A DNA stretch of 64,000 bases from Cyanobacteria bacterium UBA791 (GCA_002297005.1 DBIX01000028.1:1-64000); one strand, 5' to 3'. Counted from the stretch's first letter, positions 48,359 to 57,088 are shown. Notes: generated by a model not told the origin, from the sequence alone. A program made the numbers and translations.

Positions 48359-48364
48359 CAAGAT

Positions 48365-49159
48365 ATGAAAAAAGAAGCTGAAACTATAATAGATTTTGAA
48401 AATATTTACGCAAATTATGGTAACTTTCAAGCACTTAAAAATATTAATTTAAAAATCAAAAGTGATGAAAATTGGGCAATTTTGGGTGCAAACGGAAGTG
48501 GTAAATCAACATTGATTAAACTTCTTACAAATGACCTTTATCCAAATACTTCTTATGAATTTAAAAAAGAACTTTTTGGAAAAGACCGCTGGAATATTTT
48601 TGAACTAAAAAAATTGCTAGGCATTATCACAAACGAACTTCACGTAAAATTTATGAATTGTGAAAGTTATATTACTGTTCAAGATGTTGTAACAAGTGGT
48701 TATCATAGTTCAATAGGTTCATACAAACACCATGAATTTTCAGACGAAGAATTGAAAAGAGCTGAAAAGACAATGAAATTTTTGAATATCTTAGATATAA
48801 AAGATAAAAAAGTCCACGAATTAAGCACAGGACAATTAAGACTTGCCATAATTGGTAGAGCCTTAATCCACTCACCAAAAGCTTTTATTCTAGATGAGCC
48901 AACAGTCGGACTTGATATAAAAGCTCAAAGAACTTTTATAAAGCTATTTGAAAAAATTTCTAAAGAAACGCCAATCATACTTATCACTCACGATATTTCA
49001 GAAATTTTTCCAAGAATTACAAATGTAGCCCTAATTCATAATCAAACAGTTTATAAGCAAGGCAAAAAAGAGGATGTCCTTACTTCTGAAAACTTATCAG
49101 AAATTTTTGAAACAAGAATAAATCTAAAAGAACAAGATGGAAGATATTTTATCATCTAG
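48365..49159 (+). CDS. ABC-transporter ATPase (YlmA/ModF-like)
   Basis: A 264-residue ABC ATPase: Walker A LGANGSGKSTLIK, signature ELSTGQLRLAIIGRAL, Walker B AFILDEPTVGLD, H-loop LITHDISEIFPRI. The ITNELHVKF and VVTSGYHSSIG blocks resemble YlmA/ModF-type ATPases. No permease is adjacent, so the transported or regulated molecule is unknown. Confidence 0.85.
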   Translation: MKKEAETIIDFENIYANYGNFQALKNINLKIKSDENWAILGANGSGKSTLIKLLTNDLYPNTSYEFKKELFGKDRWNIFELKKLLGIITNELHVKFMNCESYITVQDVVTSGYHSSIGSYKHHEFSDEELKRAEKTMKFLNILDIKDKKVHELSTGQLRLAIIGRALIHSPKAFILDEPTVGLDIKAQRTFIKLFEKISKETPIILITHDISEIFPRITNVALIHNQTVYKQGKKEDVLTSENLSEIFETRINLKEQDGRYFII

Positions 49160-49243
49160 TTATGATATTTGTATCTTCTAGTTGCAATAGCAAAATTTTA
49201 AATATATAATTAATGAGCAATTTACAATATAAGGATTTTTAAA

Positions 49244-49879
49244 ATGGAAGATAAAGAAATAAAATATTCACCACTAGAAGAATTCATAAGTGCATCAACT
49301 CACGCAATAGGAACGTTGTTATCAATTTATGGTTTAGTAATGCTTATTGCTGCATCACGTAATCCGGCAGAAACAGCTTCTACATCAATTTTTGGTGCTA
49401 TGATGTTTCTATTGTTTCAATCATCAACCTTGTATCACGCAATGGTTAATGAAACAGCAAAAAAAGTTTTTAGAAAAATTGACCACTCTGCAATATTTTT
49501 ACTAATTGCTGGTACATATACACCATTTTTCATTTTGGTTGTTCCTTATCCAACGTCAATCGCATTACTTGCAATGACTTGGTATATTTCTGTTATGGGA
49601 ATAGTTTTCTCTTGTATAACAGTAAAATTCAAATACATTAATACTGCCCTATATCTAGTAATGGGCTGGCTTTCAGTTCTATTGGTTTGGCGACTTATTG
49701 AGCTTAACCAAATTAACGTTATTTGGTATTTACTAGGTGGTGGTTTTGTTTATTCTGTAGGTTGCATTTTCTACCTATTGAAGAAGGTTAAATTTATGCA
49801 TTGTATTTGGCATTTATTCGTTATTGGTGGTGCTGTAATGCATTATTTAGCAATTATGAGTTTGTTGACTAATCAATAA
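49244..49879 (+). CDS. Hemolysin III / PAQR-family membrane protein
   Basis: A 211-residue seven-helix protein of the HlyIII (YqfA/PAQR) family: EEFISASTHAIGTLLSIYG, SSTLYHAMVNE, KIDHSAIFLLIAGTYTPF and the last-helix HCIWHLFVIGGAVMHY give the three conserved histidine/acidic sites that bind zinc. Proposed roles include membrane-lipid homeostasis or ceramidase-like hydrolysis. Confidence 0.92.
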   Translation: MEDKEIKYSPLEEFISASTHAIGTLLSIYGLVMLIAASRNPAETASTSIFGAMMFLLFQSSTLYHAMVNETAKKVFRKIDHSAIFLLIAGTYTPFFILVVPYPTSIALLAMTWYISVMGIVFSCITVKFKYINTALYLVMGWLSVLLVWRLIELNQINVIWYLLGGGFVYSVGCIFYLLKKVKFMHCIWHLFVIGGAVMHYLAIMSLLTNQ

Positions 49880-49895
49880 AAGTTTTAATTTATGA

Positions 49896-49937
49896 AAGAA
49901 GGGGCGAATTTTGCTTTTGCAAAATTTGCCCCTTCTT
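49896..49937. terminator. Strong bidirectional terminator
   Basis: AAGAAGGGGCGAATTTTGC pairs with GCAAAATTTGCCCCTTCTT around TTTT, between two convergent genes. Confidence 0.85.
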
Positions 49938-49947
49938 CAATATAAAA

Positions 49948-50379
49948 TTACATTTTAGATATAATTTCTGATGCTTTTTCTACAAATTTTAAACAAGGTC
50001 TTTCCTTGTAATATTCAGGTGTTCGTTTTGTTGGAATATATCCGTCAGACTCTATATTTAAAAGTTCTCTACAAATTATTGTTCCATATTCTTTTTTAAA
50101 TTCTTCTGCCAAATCCTGTATTCTTTTATAGTGTTCGGCTTTTATTTCGTCATTATTTGGTGTTATGTATCCTGATTTTAGTCCGGCAATTAAAAACATT
50201 GCTGATACTGCTCCGCAAACTTCTCTAAGCCTACCCATTCCACCACCTAGAGATGATGACATTTTTAATCCTTGTTCAAAAGGTATGCCATAATCTTCAC
50301 AATATGTACAAAATACAGACTGTGCACAATTATAACCGTTTAAAAATAAATCGCCAGCTTTTTTAATTTTATCTTCCAT
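49948..50379 (-). CDS. C_GCAxxG_C_C family redox protein
   Basis: About 143 residues. The family pattern is clear: NGYNCAQSVFCTYC, then GGGMGRLREVCGAVSAMFLIAG, and two later cysteines (IICRELL, RPCLKF). These are thought to be redox-active, sometimes metal-binding, proteins of uncertain function. The start at 50379 (AGTAGGAAAA before ATG) is preferred over 50427, which would extend into the upstream GNAT gene. Confidence 0.88.
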   Translation of the reverse strand: MEDKIKKAGDLFLNGYNCAQSVFCTYCEDYGIPFEQGLKMSSSLGGGMGRLREVCGAVSAMFLIAGLKSGYITPNNDEIKAEHYKRIQDLAEEFKKEYGTIICRELLNIESDGYIPTKRTPEYYKERPCLKFVEKASEIISKM

Positions 50380-50384
50380 TTTTC

Positions 50385-50825
50385 CTACTTTTTCATTTCT
50401 GCATAAGGAAGAGTTGTAAATCCACATTTTTTATAAACATGGACTGCTCTTTCATTTTCTTCTTCTACTTCAAGTCTAAAAATTACGTCAGGATAAAGAT
50501 TTTCTAGATATGAGAAAAACTCTGTTCCTATTCCTAAACCTCTATATTTAGGTTTTATGTACAAATCCTCTATCCAATAGCAAGCTTTTCCAAATTCTGT
50601 AGAAAAACTTTTGGCAATCATAGCATAGCCTTGTAGTTCTTTTTCGTTATAAAAAACATACCCCTCAAGGTACGGCGAATTATTTATACAATTTTCAAAA
50701 TCGTTATTAAAAATTTCTTCAGAACCATTCGTAAAAACTGCATCAGAAGAATAGAAAATCTTCATCATTTTGATAATGTCTTCTCTATCCTCTTTTTGCA
50801 TTTTACGAATGTTAAAATTTTTCAT
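50385..50825 (-). CDS. GNAT-family N-acetyltransferase
   Basis: About 146 residues. FNIRKMQKEDREDIIKMM start, CYWIEDLYIKPKYRGLGIGTEFF is the acetyl-CoA-binding loop (Q/RxxGxG/A form), and EENERAVHVYKKCGFTTL ends the fold. Acceptor unknown. Starts one base after the paralogue B stop (TAG-T-ATG), or at an overlapping ATG at 50837, so it is likely coupled to that gene. Confidence 0.9.
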   Translation of the reverse strand: MKNFNIRKMQKEDREDIIKMMKIFYSSDAVFTNGSEEIFNNDFENCINNSPYLEGYVFYNEKELQGYAMIAKSFSTEFGKACYWIEDLYIKPKYRGLGIGTEFFSYLENLYPDVIFRLEVEEENERAVHVYKKCGFTTLPYAEMKK

Positions 50826-50826
50826 A

Positions 50827-52524
50827 CTATGTTCCATAATACTCGATTGCAGTCAAATCGTCTTTCCAGTTCATTGCATCTTGTATTTTTGCAATTGTTT
50901 CAGGGAAGTGCTGTTGTAGATAATGTGAACGATGAGCTAAGCTTTCAACCTCTTTGTCTGTGTAAGTGTTAATAATTGCGTTTGTTTCGGCAACAACTTC
51001 AGATAGTCCACCCCATTTACCAGAATAATGACCTAGAGCTTGCGTAAAGTAATCAATTGTTTCACGTTCAAGTTCTGAATGTGTTTTGTTGAAATTTTCA
51101 CGTTCTTTTAGATATGTTTTTTGTATATCAGAATTACCTGTGAATAATTTTGCTTCTCTGACGGTTTTAGGATTTTTTACTTGCCCATCTCTTGCGTGAC
51201 CTAATTCGTGCAAGAATGACATCAAATTATCACCAGTTCTAATTGATCTATCTTTTGGATTAAATGATGTTCCACAAAGTTTATCGTCTGCGTTGTTTCC
51301 TTCCATATTATTTACGCAATCTATAACTTCAAAAAGTTCGTCACCTGAAACTTTCTTCATTAATTTTTTTAGCTCTTTTACATCTCCCACAAATTTTTTT
51401 TCAAAATCTAGAGAAACTTCTTTATCAGTATGTAAATTTTTAACAGTTAAATTTTTATCTGTTGTTTTAATATCGTATTTGTAGCCATTTTTTGATGAAA
51501 TAAAGTGATTATCATCAATAACTTCAAAGGTTTGAGAGTTGCCCATTAAAACTTTGCCGTTTTTGTCGGTAATTTTGTAATCTATAATTCTATTTCCTTT
51601 TGGATCCTCCTCGTATAAAAATTGAGTACGTGTTCCATTTGCAGATTTCATATCTTTTTTTATAGATTTGATACCTGTTTTATAATCTATAGTTGATTTT
51701 GCAATTTGTTTAGTTTTGCCGTTAGGGTATTTAACCTCAACGTCATACATACCTTTTATTTGAGAAGGTTTCATTATTTCAGTACAAATTGTTTCGTCCT
51801 TGTCGTTCTTTTTTTCAACTGTTTGACTTGTTAAAACAAATCCACCTTGTTTTTCGTCAAATCTTTGATATTGAGTTGTAAGTGTATTATTTCTCATATC
51901 AATAGAGCGAGAGAACATTTCAAAATCATCGCCCTTTTTCTTTAATCTTCTAAATGAAGCTTCTTGCATTTTACCTGTTTTAGTATCAAATTTAAAATTG
52001 TAGCCAAGTGGATAGTATTTGTCTACAACCTTTTCTGCGTGAGTTACAGGATAGCGTTTAAAAGTCATTGAAAACTCATTATCTGGCTCAAATTTATTGG
52101 CTTCAAATCCCTCAGGATAAGCTTCTGCTCCTTTCATTTCAGAAATAGCGTTATTTACTTTATCGTAAAATTTGTCATCACCGAGATATTTTTTTAAGGC
52201 ATAAACCTTTTTCATATCTCTCATTTCAAAAAAGGTGTTATCTTTAAAGGTGTTAATTGTTTCTAAATCAATGTCACCTTTTTTGTACGCTTTTCTAAAC
52301 TCATTAACTTCTTCGCTTTTAAATCTAGAACTACCGTATTTAGATTGCATATTTTCAACAATTGAAGATGCATCATTTACAGAAAGTCGTTTGTTGTTTT
52401 TACTAGTAAAATTAACTATATCTAGGATAGGTGCATTTAAGTTAGCAAAAGGTTTAGTAACGTTTTTGTTGTTACTAAAAATTGTTGTCTTTGGAGTTGT
52501 AAAACTTATTCTGTTAACTTTCAT
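50827..52524 (-). CDS. HELGH-family protein, paralogue B
   Basis: A 565-residue protein. N-terminus: ISFTTP start, then KPFANLNAPILDIVNFTSK, no hydrophobic signal. The central module ANGTRTQFLYEEDPKGN/YKITDKNGKVLMGNSQTFEVI is almost the same as in paralogue C. HELGH is at 439-443, LSEVVAETNAI 70 residues later, YLQQHFPETIAK after that, and the end MNWKDDLTAIEYYGT is identical to C. A recent tandem duplication with C is evident. Confidence 0.75.
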   Translation of the reverse strand: MKVNRISFTTPKTTIFSNNKNVTKPFANLNAPILDIVNFTSKNNKRLSVNDASSIVENMQSKYGSSRFKSEEVNEFRKAYKKGDIDLETINTFKDNTFFEMRDMKKVYALKKYLGDDKFYDKVNNAISEMKGAEAYPEGFEANKFEPDNEFSMTFKRYPVTHAEKVVDKYYPLGYNFKFDTKTGKMQEASFRRLKKKGDDFEMFSRSIDMRNNTLTTQYQRFDEKQGGFVLTSQTVEKKNDKDETICTEIMKPSQIKGMYDVEVKYPNGKTKQIAKSTIDYKTGIKSIKKDMKSANGTRTQFLYEEDPKGNRIIDYKITDKNGKVLMGNSQTFEVIDDNHFISSKNGYKYDIKTTDKNLTVKNLHTDKEVSLDFEKKFVGDVKELKKLMKKVSGDELFEVIDCVNNMEGNNADDKLCGTSFNPKDRSIRTGDNLMSFLHELGHARDGQVKNPKTVREAKLFTGNSDIQKTYLKERENFNKTHSELERETIDYFTQALGHYSGKWGGLSEVVAETNAIINTYTDKEVESLAHRSHYLQQHFPETIAKIQDAMNWKDDLTAIEYYGT

Positions 52525-52547
52525 TTCCTACATACCCAGAAAAAGTC

Positions 52548-54212
52548 TTACGTTCCGTAGTATTCAATAGCAGTCAAATCGTCTTTCCAGTTCATTGCAT
52601 CACGAATTGCGGCAATTGTTTTTGGAAAATGTTGTTGAAGATATTGAGTACGAGTTCCTAAAATTTCAACATCTCTATTTGTGTATGTATTAGTTAATGC
52701 GTTTGTTTCGGCAACAACTTCTGCAAGTCCACCCCATTCACCATTGTAGTGACCTTTAGCTTGTGTAAAGTAGTCAATGTGTTCTCTTTCGATTTCTGAG
52801 TGAGTCGCATTAAAGTTTTTACGTTCTTCAAGGAATGTTTTTTGAATATCTTTATTTCCTGAATACAATCTATTATTTTCACCAGTTAAGAAATCTTTTT
52901 TCTTTGCTGTTGCGTAATCTTTTGAGTGTCCTAACTCGTGCAAAAATACCATTAAATTGTCACCAATATTAATGTTTTTTGTTAACATATTATAATGTGA
53001 TTCAAGAAGTTTATCCTTGTCTTTACCATTCAAATTTTTAATGTTATCAACTGTTTCAAATAATTCATCTCCAGGGACAGTTTTTAATAATTTTAGAAGT
53101 TCCTCCTTGTTACCTTTGAATTTCTTTTTGAAATCAATTGAAGCTTCTTTATCTGTGTGTAAGTTTTTAACTGTCAATTTCTTATCATCTGTTTGAATAT
53201 CATATTTATAACCATTTTTTGATGAAACAAAGTGATTGTTATCGATAACTTCAAAAGTTTGAGAATTACCCATCAAAATTTTGCCGTTTTTGTCGGTAAT
53301 CTTGTAATCGATAAGGCTATTACCTTTAATATCTTTTTCTAACAAAAATTGAGTACGTGTACCGTCAGCTGATTTCATATCTTTCTTGATTGAAGTTATG
53401 CCATTCTTTTTGTCATAAGTCGCTTTTGAAATTTGTTCTTTTTTGCCATTTGCATAGTTTACTTCAATATCAAACATACCCTTAACTTGAGATGGTGTCA
53501 TAACTTCTTCTTTTACCATGTTTCCATCTTTATCAAGAGTTTTTACAGATTGTTTTTTCATTGTCAAGCCTTTTGCACCAATTTCATCAATTCTATTGAC
53601 TTCTGTGTGGTTTTTGTAGTCAAAAGTTCTTGTTTTTAGATGAGGAGGTAGGCCAGCTTCTATTTTAGAATCTGTTTCTTCAATTACATTAAGGCTATCT
53701 GCATCAAACTTGTATGATTTGCCCAATGGCCTATAGTTGCTGTTTATAATTTCTTCAAGTTTGTTTTCAACTTTTGGAAAGCCAAGAGTAAATTCTTTGC
53801 TTGGTTCATATTGGTTTTGCTTAAATTCTGTGGCTTCTCTGCCGTTAGGAATTTTATCCATGGCCTTGAAAACTTTATCAAAGAATTTGTCATCATTTCT
53901 ATCTTTTTTCATTTGATAAATTGAAGACATATTGTATAAATCAAACTTAGTGTCTTTAAAAACTTTAACTGTGTCTACATCAATCAAATCTTTTTTATAT
54001 AGCTCTTTAAAAACGCATTTGTTTACAAAATCGTATTGAGAGCCATCAGCTTTTTTAATGTTTTCAAAGTCAGAAGTTGCATTACGAACGTCATCTTCAT
54101 CGTGTCTGATAAACGTGTCTTTAATTGGCTCTTTTAAATTTGCTAAAGGTTTATTTGCGTTAGCTTTCGCACCAATTTTTGGTAACCCTATTTTTACGCC
54201 ACCGATTTCCAT
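52548..54212 (-). CDS. HELGH-family protein, paralogue C
   Basis: About 554 residues. N-terminus MEIGGVKIGLPKIG, then KPLANLKEPIKDTF, parallel to KPFANLNAPILDIVNF in B. Central module ADGTRTQFLLEKDIKGN. HELGH near 425, LAEVVAETNAL about 70 residues on, YLQQHFPKTIAA, and the same last 15 residues as B. The ATG at 54212 has AAGGAG eight bases upstream and is preferred over 54221. It is 23 bp upstream of B in the same direction. Confidence 0.75.
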   Translation of the reverse strand: MEIGGVKIGLPKIGAKANANKPLANLKEPIKDTFIRHDEDDVRNATSDFENIKKADGSQYDFVNKCVFKELYKKDLIDVDTVKVFKDTKFDLYNMSSIYQMKKDRNDDKFFDKVFKAMDKIPNGREATEFKQNQYEPSKEFTLGFPKVENKLEEIINSNYRPLGKSYKFDADSLNVIEETDSKIEAGLPPHLKTRTFDYKNHTEVNRIDEIGAKGLTMKKQSVKTLDKDGNMVKEEVMTPSQVKGMFDIEVNYANGKKEQISKATYDKKNGITSIKKDMKSADGTRTQFLLEKDIKGNSLIDYKITDKNGKILMGNSQTFEVIDNNHFVSSKNGYKYDIQTDDKKLTVKNLHTDKEASIDFKKKFKGNKEELLKLLKTVPGDELFETVDNIKNLNGKDKDKLLESHYNMLTKNINIGDNLMVFLHELGHSKDYATAKKKDFLTGENNRLYSGNKDIQKTFLEERKNFNATHSEIEREHIDYFTQAKGHYNGEWGGLAEVVAETNALTNTYTNRDVEILGTRTQYLQQHFPKTIAAIRDAMNWKDDLTAIEYYGT

Positions 54213-54334
54213 ATAGAACACTCCTTAGTAAAATGTATATTTTTATACCGAAATTATAACATTTCAGATAGCTTTTTACAAGCCATGTGTTACAATTGTA
54301 ATGCAGAAAATTTAAAAATATGAGGCGTTTAAAA

Positions 54335-54880
54335 ATGGAAGAAGAAAGACTTGATTTAAGAATAAAAAATGAAGAGAGAATGGCTGAATATATTAGAAGT
54401 TCACAGCTTTGTTATAAGATAAATAACACAATGCCAAATACTGAAGAAAGTAAGAATTTGGTTAAAGAACTTTTTGGTGAAAATCTTGGCGAAAATACTG
54501 TGATAAATGCCCCTATTTTTGTAAATCTTGCAAATAAGGTTAAAATCGGTAATAACGTGGTTTTGATGAATGGTTTTCAATGTATGTCAGCTGGTGGACT
54601 TGTGATTGAAGATGATACAAAGATTTCTTTGAATTGCACTATTGCAACAAATAACCATGATTTTTATGATAGACCAGTTATTACGTGTAAACCTGTTCAT
54701 ATAAAGAAAAATGTTTGGATGGGCGTAAATGTTACTGTACTTCCTGGGGTTACTATTGGTGAAAATGCAATCGTTGGAGCATGCTCTGTTGTGACAAAAG
54801 ATGTTCCTGATAATGCAGTTGTTGTCGGAAACCCTGCAAAAGTAATAAAGTACTTGGATGCGGAAAAGTTTGAAAAATAG
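54335..54880 (+). CDS. Hexapeptide-repeat O-acetyltransferase (maltose/galactoside type)
   Basis: About 181 residues. The left-handed beta-helix is shown by repeated hexapeptides (VKIGNNVVLMNG, LVIEDDTKISLNC), with the catalytic-histidine region TIATNNHDFYDRP and the end GACSVVTKDVPDNAVVVGNPAKVIK typical of sugar O-acetyltransferases. The ATG at 54335 is used because GAGG precedes it; 54320 lacks a site. Confidence 0.9.
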   Translation: MEEERLDLRIKNEERMAEYIRSSQLCYKINNTMPNTEESKNLVKELFGENLGENTVINAPIFVNLANKVKIGNNVVLMNGFQCMSAGGLVIEDDTKISLNCTIATNNHDFYDRPVITCKPVHIKKNVWMGVNVTVLPGVTIGENAIVGACSVVTKDVPDNAVVVGNPAKVIKYLDAEKFEK

Positions 54881-54931
54881 TGTTTTAACTTTTAAAAGTA
54901 GTTATGTACGTGGACAACTGCTGGTTAAAAT

Positions 54932-56425
54932 TTAGTTATTATAATTTTCTAATTTATCATTGATGTAGGCGATTGTGCGTGGGAAGAATTGTTGTAAATA
55001 TTGATTTCGCTTTGCCAAATACATTTCTTGAGTATAACTATCACGTAAAGCATTAGTTTCAGCCACAACTTCGGCTAAGTTTCCTTGTTTGCCTTTCAAA
55101 AAGTAGCCGATGTGGTTTCTTTGGGCATCAGGATATGCATTATTAAATGCTTTCTTTTCTTTGTTAAATATTTTTTGTAAGTCTTTGTCGTTATTGATAG
55201 AGCCTTTGTTTTTAAATGGGGAAGAACTTCTAAAATCAATAGCATGACCTGTTTCGTGAAGAATAGTGAATGTCTCATTTATAGTTTTAAGTCTTTTTAA
55301 TGCTGGTAAATACGAACTTTGGTTTCCATCACATTCAGCAATTGTTCTTACTGTATTATGTATTGCCATTAATTGGTCAGCAGGTAATTTTTGTAATAAA
55401 TCTATCATTTTTGATTTATCACCTTCTATTACAACACCTTTGCCATCTTTTATATCGTCAAGTAATGGCACAATAACGGCATCTTTACCTTTTTCTTGAA
55501 TTGTAAATTTGTCTGGTTCAAAAGTTACGTCATAAACTTTATCACCGTTTTTTGTTCGAACCTTGTTTTCAGAAAGTCTTTCCATTGATCTGTTAAGGTT
55601 CATCAAAACATTACCTTTTTTGTCGGTGATTTTGTATTCTAATTTTTTATTTCCGTTTTGGTCAAATTCAAGATTGTACTGTGTACGAGTACCATCAAGT
55701 GAAGTCATATCCTTGTGAATGACATCTTTGCCGTTTTCTTTAAATCTTCTTGCGGTTGTGATAACTTTTTCTGTTCCGTCAGGGTAAACGTATTTGTGGT
55801 CGTAAGCCCCAGTTACTTCTGAGTGAGTCATCATTTCTTTTCTTACGATGTTGTTGTTTTTATCTCTGACAATTCTAACCTCGTCAGTAACCTCGGGATT
55901 GTCATTATTTTTAGGCACTTCTTCACGAACTTTTGTTGTAGTGTTATTTCTGTAATCAATTGCTTTTTTTATGCGATAGGTTTTGCCGTTTTCCTTGTAA
56001 TAATACAGTTTTTGTTCACCAATACGGTTCATTTCTTTGTCTAAATAAACAGAGTGTGTATTTAGTCCACCTGCATACGCTGTTATTTCAAATTCATTAT
56101 TTGTCGAATATTCGCTTTTGTTGAAGGTTGTTGTAACGTGGTCGTTTTTGCGAGAACTGTACATTTTTTGTAAACGTTTCTGTTCTTCGCAAACTTTCAA
56201 TTTATGTTCGTAAGGTAATTTTTGGAAAGTTTTGTTGAATTCAAAGCCCTCGCCAAAGCCTGTAAATGATGGTGTAGTAGTGTTTTGTTTTATAGGGCTA
56301 GACGCAGTAGAAGATTTTGTAAAAGTATCAGCAATAAGCCCATTAATAATTTTAGGTTGAGGTGCAACCTTATTTAGAATGGGTTTATAAATATTTGCTA
56401 TTTGATTTATTGAACTAATCTTCAT
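54932..56425 (-). CDS. HETGH-family protein, paralogue D
   Basis: A 497-residue, more distant member. The N-terminus (1-55) is Ser/Thr/Asn/Pro-rich and ends in TTPSFTGFGEG. The centre has SLDGTRTQYNLEFDQNGN and YKITDKKGNVLMNLN. The motif is HETGH (390-394) with LAEVVAETNAL about 60 residues on and YLQQFFPRTIAY. The Leu-to-Thr change keeps HExxH intact. No signal peptide. Confidence 0.75.
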   Translation of the reverse strand: MKISSINQIANIYKPILNKVAPQPKIINGLIADTFTKSSTASSPIKQNTTTPSFTGFGEGFEFNKTFQKLPYEHKLKVCEEQKRLQKMYSSRKNDHVTTTFNKSEYSTNNEFEITAYAGGLNTHSVYLDKEMNRIGEQKLYYYKENGKTYRIKKAIDYRNNTTTKVREEVPKNNDNPEVTDEVRIVRDKNNNIVRKEMMTHSEVTGAYDHKYVYPDGTEKVITTARRFKENGKDVIHKDMTSLDGTRTQYNLEFDQNGNKKLEYKITDKKGNVLMNLNRSMERLSENKVRTKNGDKVYDVTFEPDKFTIQEKGKDAVIVPLLDDIKDGKGVVIEGDKSKMIDLLQKLPADQLMAIHNTVRTIAECDGNQSSYLPALKRLKTINETFTILHETGHAIDFRSSSPFKNKGSINNDKDLQKIFNKEKKAFNNAYPDAQRNHIGYFLKGKQGNLAEVVAETNALRDSYTQEMYLAKRNQYLQQFFPRTIAYINDKLENYNN

Positions 56426-56556
56426 TAAATAAACACTACCTTACGCAGAACAAAAGTTTGCTAAAACATGGAAATTGCTTTATTTTGCTAGAATGTTTAC
56501 AAATGTAAATATTCTAGCATTAATTATACAAGGCGGACAAATAGAAATTTTAGCAA

Positions 56557-56592
56557 TAAAAAAGGCTCTTGAGAAAACCTCAAAAAGCCTTT
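56557..56592 (-). terminator. Terminator of a lost tRNA gene
   Basis: AAAAGGCT...TTGAG-AAAAC-CTCAA...AGCCTTTT forms an interrupted stem with a T-run on the minus strand, placed after the decayed tRNA remnant at 56602-56640 exactly as the terminator at 56684-56714 is placed after the tRNA-fMet fragment. Confidence 0.55.
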
Positions 56593-56601
56593 TATCTAAA
56601 T

Positions 56602-56640
56602 AGTTGAGGGAGTTGGACTTTCGGAGTTTATGATGAAACC
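56602..56640 (-). pseudogene. Decayed tRNA 3' remnant
   Basis: On the minus strand, CATAAACTCCGAAAG, then TCCAACTCCCTCAACTA, parallels the end of tRNA-fMet (CATAACCCGAAGG...TCCAGCTCCCGCAACCA) with the T-arm deleted. Both copies are followed by TTTAGA-Y-AAAAG and a hairpin. A GGTTCAAATCC T-arm-like string on the plus strand at about 56659 may be further tRNA debris. Confidence 0.45.
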
Positions 56641-56683
56641 GTGGCTTGTCCACATGGGGTTCAAATCCAGCAGAATTTGTCAC

Positions 56684-56714
56684 AAAAAAAAGAGATGAAT
56701 AAATCATCTCTTTT
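56684..56714 (-). terminator. Terminator after tRNA-fMet fragment
   Basis: AAAAGAGATGA/TCATCTCTTTT stem with loop TTTAT and eight Ts on the minus strand, directly downstream of the tRNA 3' end. Confidence 0.75.
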
Positions 56715-56721
56715 GTCTAAA

Positions 56722-56766
56722 TGGTTGCGGGAGCTGGATTTGAACCAACGACCTTCGGGTTATGAG
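56722..56766 (-). pseudogene. 3' fragment of initiator tRNA-fMet: probable attachment-site duplicate
   Basis: The minus strand reads CTCATAACCCGAAGGTCG, then TTGGTTCAAATCC, then AGCTCCCGCAACCA: anticodon CAT, the three-C anticodon stem of initiator tRNA, variable loop, T-arm, acceptor 3' strand and CCA. The 5' half is missing; on the 5' side sequence changes abruptly at 56767. Integrases often use tRNA 3' halves, leaving such a fragment at one end and a whole tRNA at the other, so an island should extend rightward from here with the intact tRNA-fMet beyond base 64000. Confidence 0.75.
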
Positions 56767-56811
56767 GAGCAAAACGCCCTATTTTCAACGCTTTTCACTT
56801 GTAACCATAAT

Positions 56812-56903
56812 TTATCAGAACTAATCAGAATTCTTTGTTTGCAAATCTTTTAGACAAATTAACCTTATCAGAAGTTTTTACCTTTTATCACAAATTATCA
56901 GAA
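56812..56903 (+). repeat. Four direct TTATCAGAA boxes beside the tRNA fragment
   Basis: TTATCAGAA at 56812-56820, 56865-56873 and 56895-56903, and TAATCAGAA at 56822-56830; a partial TTATCACAA at 56885. Short direct repeats next to a tRNA core are the usual look of integrase arm-type binding sites. The rest of 56767-57088 holds an inverted repeat TGCAAC...GGTTGCA (about 56918-56935) and no gene I can support. Confidence 0.55.
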
Positions 56904-57088
56904 CTTTTGCAACTTTTTTGTAACCGGTTGCAGATTAAAATACCTCCTTTTTATAATAACAAGCCACCCCCTACGAGGGTAAAATATAAGATTGTATTGT
57001 TTTCAAGAGCTAGAAAAACTTCCGGCTAAATTTTGAAAATTGAAAGCTAATTATATGACAAAATCTTAATGAAAAGCCTTAATAAACA

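Noticed and set aside
56480..56707. 75-codon minus-strand frame
   Set aside because: It covers two terminator hairpins and a decayed tRNA, so it is not a plausible gene.
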